Below, one piece after another: positions 12,766-20,740 of a stretch of DNA of 31,118 nt. This DNA is from a virus. Where the stretch lies: positions 1 to 31,118 of the IMG/VR virus record IMGVR_UViG_3300042346_001122; one strand, given 5' to 3'. Made by a program: the position numbers and the translations under genes. The notes below the pieces were generated by a model. The model ran no database searches, was not told where the DNA came from, and worked only from the letters and a program-made list of their open reading frames with translations. How positions within the stretch are numbered: position 1 is the stretch's first letter; each line of letters begins with the position of its first letter.

Positions 12766-13090
12766 ATGGCAATTGCAACGAACCTAAACCAAAGAATAGA
12801 AGGGCAAAAACTTCTATTCACGGCTGCCACTGATTTCTGTAACGGATGCCTATTTTAGCTTAAAACCTTTTATGGTAAATGCTAAGATAGATCAGGGTTT
12901 TCCATTCCAACTCCAGACTAAACTGCTGACATCCAAACTAACAGAGGTTAAGGCTTTTGCTGCTGATGCTCCTGTTAATTTATTTTGGGATTCTAGCGAT
13001 GGTTGGAACTCTGAAGTTTTAGAAGATTGGAACGGGGCAATCCCTAACTTTATTCCTGTATTATCGAATATAACTATAGCGGAGATTTAA
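12766..13090 (+). pseudogene. Frameshifted phage protein gene
   Basis: Frame 1 runs from ATG 12766 (MAIATNLNQRIEGQKLLFTA) but stops at 12856-12858. Frame 2 stays open from about 12803 and reads LPLISVTDAYFSLKPFMVNA and on to 13090, ending NFIPVLSNITIAEI. The ATG at 12872 that would start a separate gene has no ribosome binding site and begins in the middle of a natural-looking protein. The simplest reading is one gene of about 108 residues broken by a single-base indel near 12825-12840, or a sequencing error. It stands just before the tail-like gene at 13095 with four bases between them. Function unknown, likely virion. Confidence 0.5.
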
Positions 13091-13094
13091 GATA

Positions 13095-13577
13095 ATGCCT
13101 TGGATGGGAAGTAAAGCCAATATAGCCGCGATTGTGGCTTTAGATGTGACAACTTTGCAGGATGGTATAACTTTCTGGGCTATTGCAGAAAAAACCTGGT
13201 TAGCATTGGTTAAAACAGACACTACCTCAACAGCAAATAGTAAAAGTTGCTACACTGCCACGGGCGGAGGTAGATGGTTTATATCCAGAGATTCTACGGT
13301 TGTCGCCACTACCACGCCAACGGGGGCGGCTGCGATTGGAACCCGTTGGATATATCAAGAGAATGGGGCGGTCAATAACTATGATTCAGTCCTAACCTAT
13401 GTCTACAACGGCACGGCATGGGTAGAGACAGATGCCAGAATGCGAGTACACACTGACACCCCGGCAAGTGTTTCTAAGACCCCCAATAGTGCGAGAGAGA
13501 CCTGGCGAGATACCTCGACAGGGATTTTATATCGTCCCTTTAACGGGGGGTGGGTAGCAGGAGAGGGAGCTACTTAA
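13095..13577 (+). CDS. Virion-like beta-rich protein
   Basis: A 160-residue protein, rich in Thr, Ala and Gly, with the repeating short-strand pattern of phage tail or fibre proteins (KTWLALVKTDTTSTAN, TATGGGRWFISRD, IYQENGAVNNYDSV, LTYVYNGTAWVETDARMRVH). The C-terminal part (ETWRDTSTGILYRPFNGGWV) resembles the tail-spike style repeat that shows a value on a support. Its stop shares one base with the start of the GH10-like gene, so they are co-translated. Tail or capsid decoration is the likely role. Confidence 0.5.
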   Translation: MPWMGSKANIAAIVALDVTTLQDGITFWAIAEKTWLALVKTDTTSTANSKSCYTATGGGRWFISRDSTVVATTTPTGAAAIGTRWIYQENGAVNNYDSVLTYVYNGTAWVETDARMRVHTDTPASVSKTPNSARETWRDTSTGILYRPFNGGWVAGEGAT

Positions 13578-14326
13578 TGATTCAATTTACCTGTGGAAGT
13601 TCACAACCTTTGGACTTAACGCTATTTGGCGGTGTAGTGATTGGCTACCATTGGCAGTTATTTGTTGACCGGAACGGGACTAAAAACCCTCTGGACTTCC
13701 CAGATAAAATTATCCGAGCGCAATTCCTTTATGGGCATAAACATCATAAGCCCTGTCCATTTTCCGGTTGTGAAACGATAGAACAATGGATTAAAAAACG
13801 AGTTGCAAAATTCCCTAAGATTAATGAATGGGTATTAACAAATGAGTTCACCGATGACATTGGGGTTCCATATCCTAATTACAAGCTCGATGACTTAAAG
13901 CGATATTGTGAAGCCGCGCATATTGCCAACCCCAAAGCTCGATTAATCCTGGGAGATTTTAAGCCCCATCTTTTAAGGAAGTGGGAACAAATAGCGGTTA
14001 TCTGTCACGAATTAAATCGTGAAGGTTTCCCCGTTGAGGTTGGGGTTCAAACCCATATTAAGACCTATAACGCCCCCGTAATTCTTGATAGACTCCCACG
14101 GGTAATCAAGATGTTTGACTGCCCTGTTCATCTAATAGAGGCAAGTCTCTGGTATCAGAATGATGTTGATAGGTTGCTATGTAATTACTTTTGGGGGAAA
14201 TTAGAGGGAATTGCAGACCAACCTAAAGTTAAATCATTTTGTCAGTGGTGGTTATGTTCTGAAGATGTAGAAATTGGGCGACGGATGCCTACTTTTGAAA
14301 ACTTGCAGCTATATGTTCCTAATTAA
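13577..14326 (+). CDS. GH10-like glycoside hydrolase domain protein
   Basis: I start it at ATG 13577 behind GGAG, sharing one base with the previous stop; 249 residues. It follows the family 10 (xylanase-type) TIM-barrel pattern: IIRAQFLYGH near 45, INEWVLTNEFTDDIG with N89-E90 (the WDVVNE position, acid/base), GVQTH at 156-160 and HLIEAS with E188 at the nucleophile position. The usual GH10 length is about 320, so it is short. In a phage it would degrade extracellular or sheath polysaccharide, and the co-translated virion-like gene supports a tail enzyme. Catalytic residues are assigned by pattern. Confidence 0.65.
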   Translation: MIQFTCGSSQPLDLTLFGGVVIGYHWQLFVDRNGTKNPLDFPDKIIRAQFLYGHKHHKPCPFSGCETIEQWIKKRVAKFPKINEWVLTNEFTDDIGVPYPNYKLDDLKRYCEAAHIANPKARLILGDFKPHLLRKWEQIAVICHELNREGFPVEVGVQTHIKTYNAPVILDRLPRVIKMFDCPVHLIEASLWYQNDVDRLLCNYFWGKLEGIADQPKVKSFCQWWLCSEDVEIGRRMPTFENLQLYVPN

Positions 14327-14871
14327 TTAACAAAAACCGCCATATCCAAAAGCCTGCCGTGCGGTCTAAATTCCCATTCTTTGAGAAATTCTCTCATATC
14401 CTCTAATCCCAAGGTTGTAGCTTCTATCTCAATTTCCCTGTCTAATATCCCTTCCTCTTGTGTCCAGTATTTCACTCCGTCATTTGGGTTATTGTTATCA
14501 GCAGGTTTTCGTTTCATTAAAATATATTCCTCGGAAAATTTCAAGGTTTCATTCTTTGGATTTGGAATACCTAAACCTTGAATCCTAGCAGGAATTTTAT
14601 TAATTATATCCAAGGATAAATTCTCGTCTTCTCCGGTTACATTGTAAAGCTCAACAGACCAATTAAATGATTCCTTTGAGCATAAAAAAGCAAGGTTAGA
14701 TGGGAATATAGTTGGAAGGTCTTCTGAACGTGAATACATTGATCCAAGGTCATCATTAGCCCTTCGGCAAGCATTGTACCGATAAAGCGTTCTTTTTAGC
14801 CACTGATAACGCCAATTAGTAATATTATATTTTTGGTCTTCATAATAAGATCGAATGCCTCTAGCTTCCAT
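14323..14871 (-). CDS. Hypothetical protein, 182 residues
   Basis: A 182-residue protein beginning MEARGIRSYYEDQKYNITNW behind a good AGGAGAAT site. The N-terminus is basic and helical (WRYQWLKRTLYRYNACRRAN); the rest is mixed, and the C-terminus (LEDMREFLKEWEFRPHGRLL) is charged and helical. It follows the 769-residue gene in the same operon with 25 bases between them, and its end overlaps the end of the GH10-like gene by 4 bases, so the two operons converge. Not recognised; probably a virion or assembly partner of the large protein. Confidence 0.6.
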   Translation of the reverse strand: MEARGIRSYYEDQKYNITNWRYQWLKRTLYRYNACRRANDDLGSMYSRSEDLPTIFPSNLAFLCSKESFNWSVELYNVTGEDENLSLDIINKIPARIQGLGIPNPKNETLKFSEEYILMKRKPADNNNPNDGVKYWTQEEGILDREIEIEATTLGLEDMREFLKEWEFRPHGRLLDMAVFVN

Positions 14872-14896
14872 TTTATTCTCCTATTTTTGATTGTTT

Positions 14897-17206
14897 TCAA
14901 GTATCCGAACCCTCGCCAACAAGATAACGTGCTGGTTCAAAGTACGGGTACGAATACGGGGAGATTCTAGCCCATTTTACCACTTTTCCTTCTGAATCAA
15001 GAATTGGTGAACCTCTTAGCCGCTCTGATTCTACTACCTCGGCGAAATAGTTCTCTGATGTACGGTCAAAGCCTTCATAAGTGCCCGGAGGAGCTGCTAC
15101 AGGTTTTAAATCAATATAATATCTATAGGGTCTAACACTACTTCTCCCGTGTGCGCTAAATTTAGTCTCAAGCTCAAAGATAAAATAACTGGTATTTGTT
15201 AACGGTTTTTTTGGACGCTCCAATAAATTCCAGAATATCCAATCTTTTTGATTCCACAAGGATTGAGGCTTAATGTAATCAGGGATTGATTCTATTGGGA
15301 AATAACGATTTAATGATAGGTCTGTTGTAAAATCAGGTATTGGGTTTGTAGCCCAAGTACCAGGAATTGTCCCCGCTATTTGTGGGTAGCAAATCGGATT
15401 ACCTGAGAAACCATTGTCCGACGCTCCTAGGTTGGAAATTGAAATCAAATTAAACCTAGCGTTGCTAGTCCCTCTGTTGTCATAAAATGACCGATATCTG
15501 GGGGTTTTCTCTTGAGTTGATATTTCGTAGCCGATAACAAATTGTTTTGTTTCTGTTAAAGGTTCTGGGTATGTTTTTAAAGATTCTGAAACAATAGAAA
15601 ATGTTTTTTTATCTATTGTAAACGTTTTACAATATTTCCAACTGTCTTTTTTGGGTCTGGCATTACTTGTAATTACACCCGTCCCATAATTACGACTTAC
15701 CTTGCTATATTCATCTCCAATAAAAGGCACGGTATCGGGTGACTGTATCCATCCTTGAGTTGTTTCATCGGGTAACTGTTTTCCTGTCTCCCACTCTCTA
15801 ATTGTTCCATACAATATTGAAGCATAAATATTTTCTTTATCCATACTGACACGCCCAACAAAAGCCTCTGAAACTATAGGCTGTTCAGTCGGTCGCCATT
15901 CTGTTGCAGGGATATTGCTTTGAATGTATTCACCAGTTCCACTGCCAATCTTGCCATTTATATCCCCCGTTTCTGTATCCCAATAACTAAGTTTATAATG
16001 TTCTGCGGGTGCATCGGGAATAAATTTAACCTTTGTTGCTCTTGTTGGAAATTCAATTGGAAGGGTTAGTTCTTGTGTTTTTCCTTTTGATTGGTAGTTT
16101 AAAATAATGGAAGAATACCGACCTTTGAATCTCAAGGAATAAACCGGAATCTCCTCCTCAACAGGATCAGGATAGATTTCCCCATTAGCGTCTGTATTAC
16201 ATCCAGATGGTGAAACGCCTCTGACAAATCGAAGGGAGCCGGGGATACCCCAGTAAGCTAAGATTTGATTTAAGTAGCTCTCGATAGCACCCTTTTTATC
16301 GAGTTGGCACATAACCGCAAAATACCCATTTTTATGTGCTTCGTCAGATGCTTCCCCTGCTGCTTCAGGGATAAAAGATTGGTGCGCTGAAATATTGACA
16401 GCGTTAATATCAGAATCTATAAGAGGATGCCAAGCATTGTTATTTAAAACACTACCACAATTGGGAAAAACCTGAAGCTCATTGAGATCCAAAACGGTTA
16501 ACATTCGACTCATTGTATAAAAACCGAAATCTTCCTCGTCTTCCCAATTGACGTATCTCATGACATTCGGTGCTGTTGGGTAGTAATTAATGTATGCCGT
16601 TTCCTCACTCAAAAGTAAAGCCGTTGGAGTCTGAAACATATAATTTTCTTTCTTCCAATTTGGAATTTTTGGGGTTCTAAAACCTATTTTTATTAGTCCC
16701 GAAGGGTAAGGAATCGGTTTAAGAAGGGGACAATGTTGTGGGCTTTGGGTTGGGGCTACTCCTAACAAAAAGTTTGAATCTGGGTATTCTTGCCAATTTT
16801 GCCAAAAGCCATAGAAATTGGGATTATAAGATTGGGTTTCCTTATTGGGATAAGTTGATTGTCCTGCTATTTTAAAAATCTGATAAAATGAAACAGGGCT
16901 ATTCCCACCCTGTAAATCGTAAAATAAAGTAACTAACTTGCTTTGGGGTGTATCAGATGTGTTTGTCCCCTGTCTTTTTGTGTCACTTAAAGCGTCTTCC
17001 TCTGTAGCATAAACTCCTGTGGGTTCGGGAATTTCAAGACAGCATTCTGCTACGCCACCAGGTGACAATATTTTTCTCCACGATGTTGTTCCCCCCGTAA
17101 AAACAAATTCCCTGTCATTTTCTTGAAGTTTTGAATAGAGGAAAGCAAAATCAAGTTTATTAATTATTGCCTCTGTAGAGAATTTATAAGCTCCGTTAAT
17201 TTTCAT
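14897..17206 (-). CDS. Large virion-like protein, 769 residues
   Basis: The largest gene here. It is rich in aromatic residues, Pro, Ser and Thr, with few charges clustered and no visible signal peptide, membrane span or coiled coil: typical for a structural virion protein (tail, spike or fibre). Phrases such as FVFTGGTTSWRKIL, LVTLFYDLQGGNSP and the repeated YRY/YRYYI elements look like beta sheet. It is translated right after the 276-residue gene (ATGA overlap at 17203-17206). I do not recognise a family; the end (SPYSYPYFEPARYLVGEG) gives no clue. A tail-associated or receptor-binding role is only a guess. Confidence 0.65.
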   Translation of the reverse strand: MKINGAYKFSTEAIINKLDFAFLYSKLQENDREFVFTGGTTSWRKILSPGGVAECCLEIPEPTGVYATEEDALSDTKRQGTNTSDTPQSKLVTLFYDLQGGNSPVSFYQIFKIAGQSTYPNKETQSYNPNFYGFWQNWQEYPDSNFLLGVAPTQSPQHCPLLKPIPYPSGLIKIGFRTPKIPNWKKENYMFQTPTALLLSEETAYINYYPTAPNVMRYVNWEDEEDFGFYTMSRMLTVLDLNELQVFPNCGSVLNNNAWHPLIDSDINAVNISAHQSFIPEAAGEASDEAHKNGYFAVMCQLDKKGAIESYLNQILAYWGIPGSLRFVRGVSPSGCNTDANGEIYPDPVEEEIPVYSLRFKGRYSSIILNYQSKGKTQELTLPIEFPTRATKVKFIPDAPAEHYKLSYWDTETGDINGKIGSGTGEYIQSNIPATEWRPTEQPIVSEAFVGRVSMDKENIYASILYGTIREWETGKQLPDETTQGWIQSPDTVPFIGDEYSKVSRNYGTGVITSNARPKKDSWKYCKTFTIDKKTFSIVSESLKTYPEPLTETKQFVIGYEISTQEKTPRYRSFYDNRGTSNARFNLISISNLGASDNGFSGNPICYPQIAGTIPGTWATNPIPDFTTDLSLNRYFPIESIPDYIKPQSLWNQKDWIFWNLLERPKKPLTNTSYFIFELETKFSAHGRSSVRPYRYYIDLKPVAAPPGTYEGFDRTSENYFAEVVESERLRGSPILDSEGKVVKWARISPYSYPYFEPARYLVGEGSDT

Positions 17207-18033
17207 ATTATTATTATCTCCTGAGAATCAAAATAGACCTTAGTTTTTAAAGATTCAGAATAAAACGATTCATTTTTCGATACAACATCTCCCGCAAAAG
17301 CCACCAATGAATCACTATTATACAGGAATAATATATTATAATCCGATGTTGATTCAGTTTTTATATACTCAACTTCGGACGCAAACTTGATGGCAACAAA
17401 TGGGCTAAGGGTTGTAACAGTTGAAAAAGAGATATCAGTATAATTTACTGGTTTTGTTGATGCTATGATTAGATTATTCAAAACATCTTCAGATTTATTC
17501 GTGACAACGCCGTTTTTATCTACTATCAGTTCCGATAAAGAACCCGACAGGGAGCCAAACCCAGTAAACCAATCTACATCGCTACTAAACCACGTCAGAC
17601 ATTCCCTAGAGAAGCAATCCAATGGCGGTGCGGTGGTAACATTATAAGGCTTCTTGTCATAATTAGAAACCATAATAACTTCATTTTTCCCATCTTCATC
17701 TATCCTGAACAAATAGAGTGATTTGGCTTTATTTACCTTAGCAGATGGGATGGAAATATCGTTATAGCCAATATAAACCGGGGACGATTCCTGTCGGGTG
17801 TAGCTAAACGGATTCTTGATTGATAGCGTCCCCGTGGGTGAAGATAAAAACTCTGATTCAGAATTAAGACACAGCCATTCCGAGTTAGTTGTGGAGTGAA
17901 ACATCGGGACAATTGTTGATACTCCCAGGCCATAACTAACGCCTGAATCCCATTGCTTCTTAGCTACCAACTCCAAAAATTCCACTGTTGGCAATAATGA
18001 AACCGAACTAACATAATCAGGTGTCGTTGGCAT
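17203..18033 (-). CDS. Virion-like protein, 276 residues
   Basis: I start it at ATG 18033 (MPTTPDYVSS) behind GAGGGAG; a longer frame begins at 18096 but has no site and a hydrophobic random-looking N-terminus. It is beta-rich with many Ser, Thr and Val residues (YVSSVSLLPTVEFLEL, LYLFRIDEDGKNEVIMV, NLIIASTKPVNYTDISFSTV) and ends YFDSQEIIII. No family recognised. It overlaps the 769-residue gene by four bases (ATGA), which suggests the two products are made together. A second, truncated copy of its start codon region lies about 150 bases upstream. Confidence 0.6.
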   Translation of the reverse strand: MPTTPDYVSSVSLLPTVEFLELVAKKQWDSGVSYGLGVSTIVPMFHSTTNSEWLCLNSESEFLSSPTGTLSIKNPFSYTRQESSPVYIGYNDISIPSAKVNKAKSLYLFRIDEDGKNEVIMVSNYDKKPYNVTTAPPLDCFSRECLTWFSSDVDWFTGFGSLSGSLSELIVDKNGVVTNKSEDVLNNLIIASTKPVNYTDISFSTVTTLSPFVAIKFASEVEYIKTESTSDYNILFLYNSDSLVAFAGDVVSKNESFYSESLKTKVYFDSQEIIII

Positions 18034-18141
18034 TTCTCCCTCTGATCTCTCCAATAATATTCTAACACCCAAACCCACAAAACAAAAAGCCACCAAGCGG
18101 ATGCCGGGTAACTTTAAGAGAGAATCTTTCCACCAATATTA

Positions 18142-18183
18142 TTATAACACGAAAACATTAACATAATCAGTCGTTGTTGGCAT
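18142..18183 (-). repeat. Truncated second copy of a gene start
   Basis: ATG 18183 opens a 13-codon frame (MPTTTDYVNVFVL, then stop) whose first codons copy the start of the gene at 18033 (MPTTPDYVSS). The matching DNA is about 25 bases long, near 18008-18033 and 18159-18183. It has its own GAGGAG site and overlaps the end of the 55-residue gene, so it may be translated as a short peptide or be debris from a duplication. Confidence 0.5.
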
Positions 18184-18334
18184 TGCGATCGCACTCCTCG
18201 TCTACGGGATAAAACACTATATACCCCTTTGAGTTTATTGTCACTTTACACTTGATTGTCTTCCCTTGGTTGTCGAGTAAATACCCTACAATCGACGGCG
18301 CAGCTATTTCCGTTGGTGCTGTTTCTGTTGTCAT
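18167..18334 (-). CDS. Small hypothetical protein, 55 residues
   Basis: A 55-residue frame from ATG 18334 to TGA 18167-18169, with GAGGAAA upstream. It starts MTTETAPTEIAAPSIVGYLL and has a neat beta-hairpin pattern, KTIKCKVTINSKGYIVFYPV, then a short acidic tail. It contains a HIP1 site near its end. Not recognised; probably a small virion or accessory protein of the operon below. Confidence 0.55.
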   Translation of the reverse strand: MTTETAPTEIAAPSIVGYLLDNQGKTIKCKVTINSKGYIVFYPVDEECDRNANND

Positions 18335-18364
18335 TCTATTTCCTCAATTCTTATCTAAATTTGT

Positions 18365-18637
18365 TCATGTTGATCTTTTCCACGCTTTTCTACAATCTTC
18401 AGAAGTAAACTTATACAGTGTTCCTTTATCACGAGATGTCTTGCCGCCTTTACGACCTATCTCAGTCATGTAGTCTTTGTTTCGTGATGTGGAAACCCCG
18501 CCATCGCTACACTCGTCTGGCGTGAATTTATGAAGCGTTCCTTTATCGTGAGATGCTTTACCGCCTTTGCTAGAAATCTCCCGACGTTTTTCTGGGCTCA
18601 TAGCAGCAAAACCACATTTCTTATTTTCTGATTTCAT
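18365..18637 (-). CDS. KGG-repeat stress-type protein
   Basis: A 90-residue, very polar protein with several copies of the KGG/GGK motif: GFAAMSPEKRREISSKGGKA near 9-28, SDGGVSTSR near 44-52 and IGRKGGKTSRDKGTLY near 60-75. The unit (about 35 residues, ending in KGTL.KFT) is repeated twice. This matches the small general-stress KGG family (YciG-type), whose role is not well known. Such genes appear in phages and plasmids as accessory genes. It is encoded next to a divergent methylase gene. Confidence 0.6.
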   Translation of the reverse strand: MKSENKKCGFAAMSPEKRREISSKGGKASHDKGTLHKFTPDECSDGGVSTSRNKDYMTEIGRKGGKTSRDKGTLYKFTSEDCRKAWKRST

Positions 18638-18694
18638 AATTTTACTAACATTTAAGTTAATATTTATTTTAACACAAATACCTTATAATAAAGA

Positions 18695-18732
18695 AAAAGT
18701 ATCTGAGTTTGTAGAGAATCTCAGATACTTTT
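18695..18732. terminator. Terminator-like hairpin in a divergent region
   Basis: A 13-base perfect stem, AAAAGTATCTGAG (18695-18707) with CTCAGATACTTTT (18720-18732), around a 12-base loop, with a T-run on either strand. It lies upstream of both neighbouring genes (18637 minus, 18762 plus), so it does not end a gene. It may be a transcription attenuator or a barrier. Confidence 0.6.
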
Positions 18733-18761
18733 AAAAAGCAAACACACAAAGCAACAACATA

Positions 18762-19310
18762 ATGATTATACAACAACTTTCACTATTTGAAACACAACCC
18801 GTAATTCTTGATTCAAACGAAAATTATACCCCGTCTGATTTGATTGATTTAGTCCATGAGTTTTATGGATTTCCTGAATTAGACCCTTTTAGCTGTGAAC
18901 TTGCCAACCGAACGGTAAAAGCTCAAAAGATATTCACAATTCAAGATGATGGATTTAAACAGAACTGGAGGGCTAAGACACTCTGGTTAAACCCTCCCTA
19001 CAGCGCGGGATTTGTTGAGAAGGTTGTTGATAAATTAATTCAAACCCTGAACGAGACGGAAGCGGAAGCATTCTTGTTAACCAATACTGACAACAGTACA
19101 GCCTGGTATAAAAAGGCTTTGAATCGGTGCGATCGCTTCTGCCTACCCTCAACCCGACTCACATTCTACAGTCCCAAACGGGCGGCGGAAGGAAAAAAAC
19201 AAGACCAAAACAGGTTCTCCCAAACTCTGTTTTATTTTGGATTGCAACCTCAAAGATTTGAGGAAATTTTTGAGGGGTGGGGAACTGTTTGTCAAACTTC
19301 TAAATGGTAG
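18762..19310 (+). CDS. Phage DNA adenine-N6 methyltransferase with N-terminal clamp motif
   Basis: A 182-residue protein of the phage Dam type: short, with SAM-binding part around LDPFSCELAN (40-49) and catalytic NPPYS (77-81) in TLWLNPPYSAGF, followed by VVDKLIQTL and EAFLLTNTDNSTAWY. The first residues read MIIQQLSLFETQ; QLSLF (5-9) fits the bacterial sliding-clamp-binding consensus (QL[SD]LF), so the enzyme may ride on the host beta clamp. Known: phage Dam enzymes protect or mark DNA. Inferred: clamp coupling. Its start codon is about 30 bases after the hairpin at 18695. Confidence 0.8.
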   Translation: MIIQQLSLFETQPVILDSNENYTPSDLIDLVHEFYGFPELDPFSCELANRTVKAQKIFTIQDDGFKQNWRAKTLWLNPPYSAGFVEKVVDKLIQTLNETEAEAFLLTNTDNSTAWYKKALNRCDRFCLPSTRLTFYSPKRAAEGKKQDQNRFSQTLFYFGLQPQRFEEIFEGWGTVCQTSKW

Positions 19311-19331
19311 TAATTTAATCAAAAATAGATT

Positions 19332-19628
19332 ATGAAAGAAGCGTTGGAATTATTGGAAGATAAGATTACTCAGATGGTTTTTGAATCCGACCTTGATATT
19401 TTTGTTAAGTGGCTCAAAAGCATGACAAAAGATGCAAGTGCTGACAATGAAGTGATAGTTTATCAAACCTTAGATGGTCGAAGTGGGGGATTTGATTTTA
19501 GATGCGACCCTTGTACAAAAGCTGCCATGATTGGATTTGCTTTGTCTGGGATTCTTTGGACTCGGACATTCCCTGGGTTGCTAATAAAAGTTAATGCGGC
19601 ATGGAAAAAAGCTAAAATAAAAAAGTAA
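19332..19628 (+). CDS. Hypothetical protein, 98 residues
   Basis: A 98-residue protein with an acidic helical N-terminus (LELLEDKITQMVFESDLDIF), a central stretch with two cysteines (FDFRCDPCTKAA, about 58-69) and a hydrophobic C-terminal stretch (AMIGFALSGILWTRTFPGLL) that may insert in or lie on the membrane. Not recognised. It is 21 bases after the methylase and followed by a terminator, so the two form one unit. Confidence 0.5.
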   Translation: MKEALELLEDKITQMVFESDLDIFVKWLKSMTKDASADNEVIVYQTLDGRSGGFDFRCDPCTKAAMIGFALSGILWTRTFPGLLIKVNAAWKKAKIKK

Positions 19629-19645
19629 ACATGGATTGACGATCT

Positions 19646-19679
19646 AAAAAGCACCTCTATTAATTTAGAAGTGCTTTTT
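19646..19679 (+). terminator. Rho-independent terminator
   Basis: A nine-base stem, AAAAAGCAC (19646-19654) with GTGCTTTTT (19671-19679), ending the methylase unit. A U-rich tail follows (TTTTTATTT). It can work in both directions, since a minus-strand gene ends at 19726. Confidence 0.8.
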
Positions 19680-19725
19680 ATTTGGCAAAGACTAGAAACC
19701 CTTATAATAGATTACTCTTGATTCC

Positions 19726-20010
19726 CTACTCATGATTTTCCTTTGTTTCTGCTAATTCAAATTCCTTTTTAGCCATTTCCCAAGATTTCTTGGTCGCGCC
19801 TACAGATATCTTGTACAAATTCTCTCCTCTGACTTCTTTGGGGATATCCCCAACCTTGACCTCGGCTACCCAAGGAAATCTATGATGATTGTCGCTTACC
19901 CATTTGATCATGGCTGTGCTATAGCCATAGCGATTTTTAACCCCTCTGATTAAATTAGATTTTGTCTCTGATGACTCCCAAAAATGCGCCCATCTATAAC
20001 GCTCGGTCAT
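19726..20010 (-). CDS. Hypothetical protein, 94 residues
   Basis: A 94-residue protein with a strong AGGAGG site before ATG 20010. The sequence begins MTERYRWAHFWESSETKSNL and is basic and aromatic in its first half, with a charged helical end (KKSWEMAKKEFELAETKE). It has no recognised motif. It is a single-gene unit divergent from the RHH-like gene at 20082. Real by its ribosome binding site and codon pattern. Confidence 0.6.
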   Translation of the reverse strand: MTERYRWAHFWESSETKSNLIRGVKNRYGYSTAMIKWVSDNHHRFPWVAEVKVGDIPKEVRGENLYKISVGATKKSWEMAKKEFELAETKENHE

Positions 20011-20081
20011 ATAATCCTCCTGTGATATAATATAATCATAGCACAGGTTATAATAAATATGTCAACCCAATTAAAATAATT

Positions 20082-20297
20082 ATGGACACCAAAAGAGGCA
20101 GAGGGAAACCCCGTGACTACGCCACAATCAAAACTTCTAAGGGCATAAATATCACCGATGTCGCCTGGGACGGCCTTAAAGTCCTGTCAGCGTCCTTTGG
20201 CTTGTCTCGTGCCGAACTCATAGAGAGGTTAGGGCGTGGGATGCTATCCCCGTCCGAGTTTCAGGAAATCTATAAAAAATTTCTGGAAAAGGCTTGA
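20082..20297 (+). CDS. Ribbon-helix-helix-like DNA-binding protein
   Basis: A 71-residue protein. The basic N-terminus KRGRGKPRDY is AT-hook-like. The middle, INITDVAWDGLKVLSASFGL, followed by SRAELIERLGRG, gives the strand-helix-helix layout of small RHH proteins. Sequences of this kind are abundant in cyanobacterial plasmids and phages. It is alone, divergent from the gene at 20010, so autoregulation is likely. No partner gene is recognisable. Confidence 0.6.
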   Translation: MDTKRGRGKPRDYATIKTSKGINITDVAWDGLKVLSASFGLSRAELIERLGRGMLSPSEFQEIYKKFLEKA

Positions 20298-20360
20298 CAT
20301 TCTTTAAGACCTATGGGATATTGGTATTAGTCAAGATACACAAAGCACAGGAGACAAAAG

Positions 20361-20678
20361 ATGGGTAGCTACAGTGTCAAAAGCCAATTCGCATTTACCG
20401 AAAAACAAGAGTCTATATTGGCGCAGTATGGGGTGAAATTTCGTACTGAGTGGATACCGGAGAAACAAGAATGCGGAGGCAAAACCTTTGCACACCACTT
20501 GTCAACTTTTGAATGGGGTGGACAAGACCCCCCTATCCCAAATTCAGTTCTCTGCTACAAACAGGGTGACAAATGGGGTGACCCAGATGACTTGATTCCC
20601 TCGCAGTTAGGCTACTCCGAGAGAAAATCAGAAACCATGAGTTTGACCACTCACGGATTAAGTGGCAGCAAAGACTGA
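20361..20678 (+). CDS. Hypothetical protein, 105 residues
   Basis: A 105-residue protein starting MGSYSVKSQFAFTEKQESIL behind a good GCACAGGAG site. It is polar, with Trp and Gly in the second half (FEWGGQDPPIPNS, GDKWGDPDDLIPS). No family recognised. The CACAGGAG context is shared with the genes at 20775 and 11122 in this window, which suggests a set of accessory genes with like expression. Confidence 0.55.
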   Translation: MGSYSVKSQFAFTEKQESILAQYGVKFRTEWIPEKQECGGKTFAHHLSTFEWGGQDPPIPNSVLCYKQGDKWGDPDDLIPSQLGYSERKSETMSLTTHGLSGSKD

Positions 20679-20680
20679 TA

Positions 20681-20740
20681 GCGATCGCAGGTTAGCTCCT
20701 AGCACGGTTCGACTCCGTGCGATCGCCTTCCCGAAAGGGA
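20681..20740 (+). promoter_or_regulatory. tRNA-like element and GNRA hairpin in leader
   Basis: Right after the stop of the upstream gene, GCGATCG (20681-20687) can pair with CGATCGC (20720-20726), and inside lies a perfect T-arm: CACGG (20703-20707), 7-base loop TTCGACT, CCGTG (20715-20719). The spacing to the 3' strand is like a tRNA acceptor, but only 15 bases replace D-arm and anticodon arm. A second hairpin, TCCC-GAAA-GGGA (20729-20740), follows. The outer pairs are two HIP1 sites, so chance is possible. Confidence 0.45.

Noticed and set aside
20681-20727. Complete tRNA gene
   Set aside because: Only 15 bases replace the D and anticodon arms, so no anticodon can be assigned; kept as a tRNA-like finding only.
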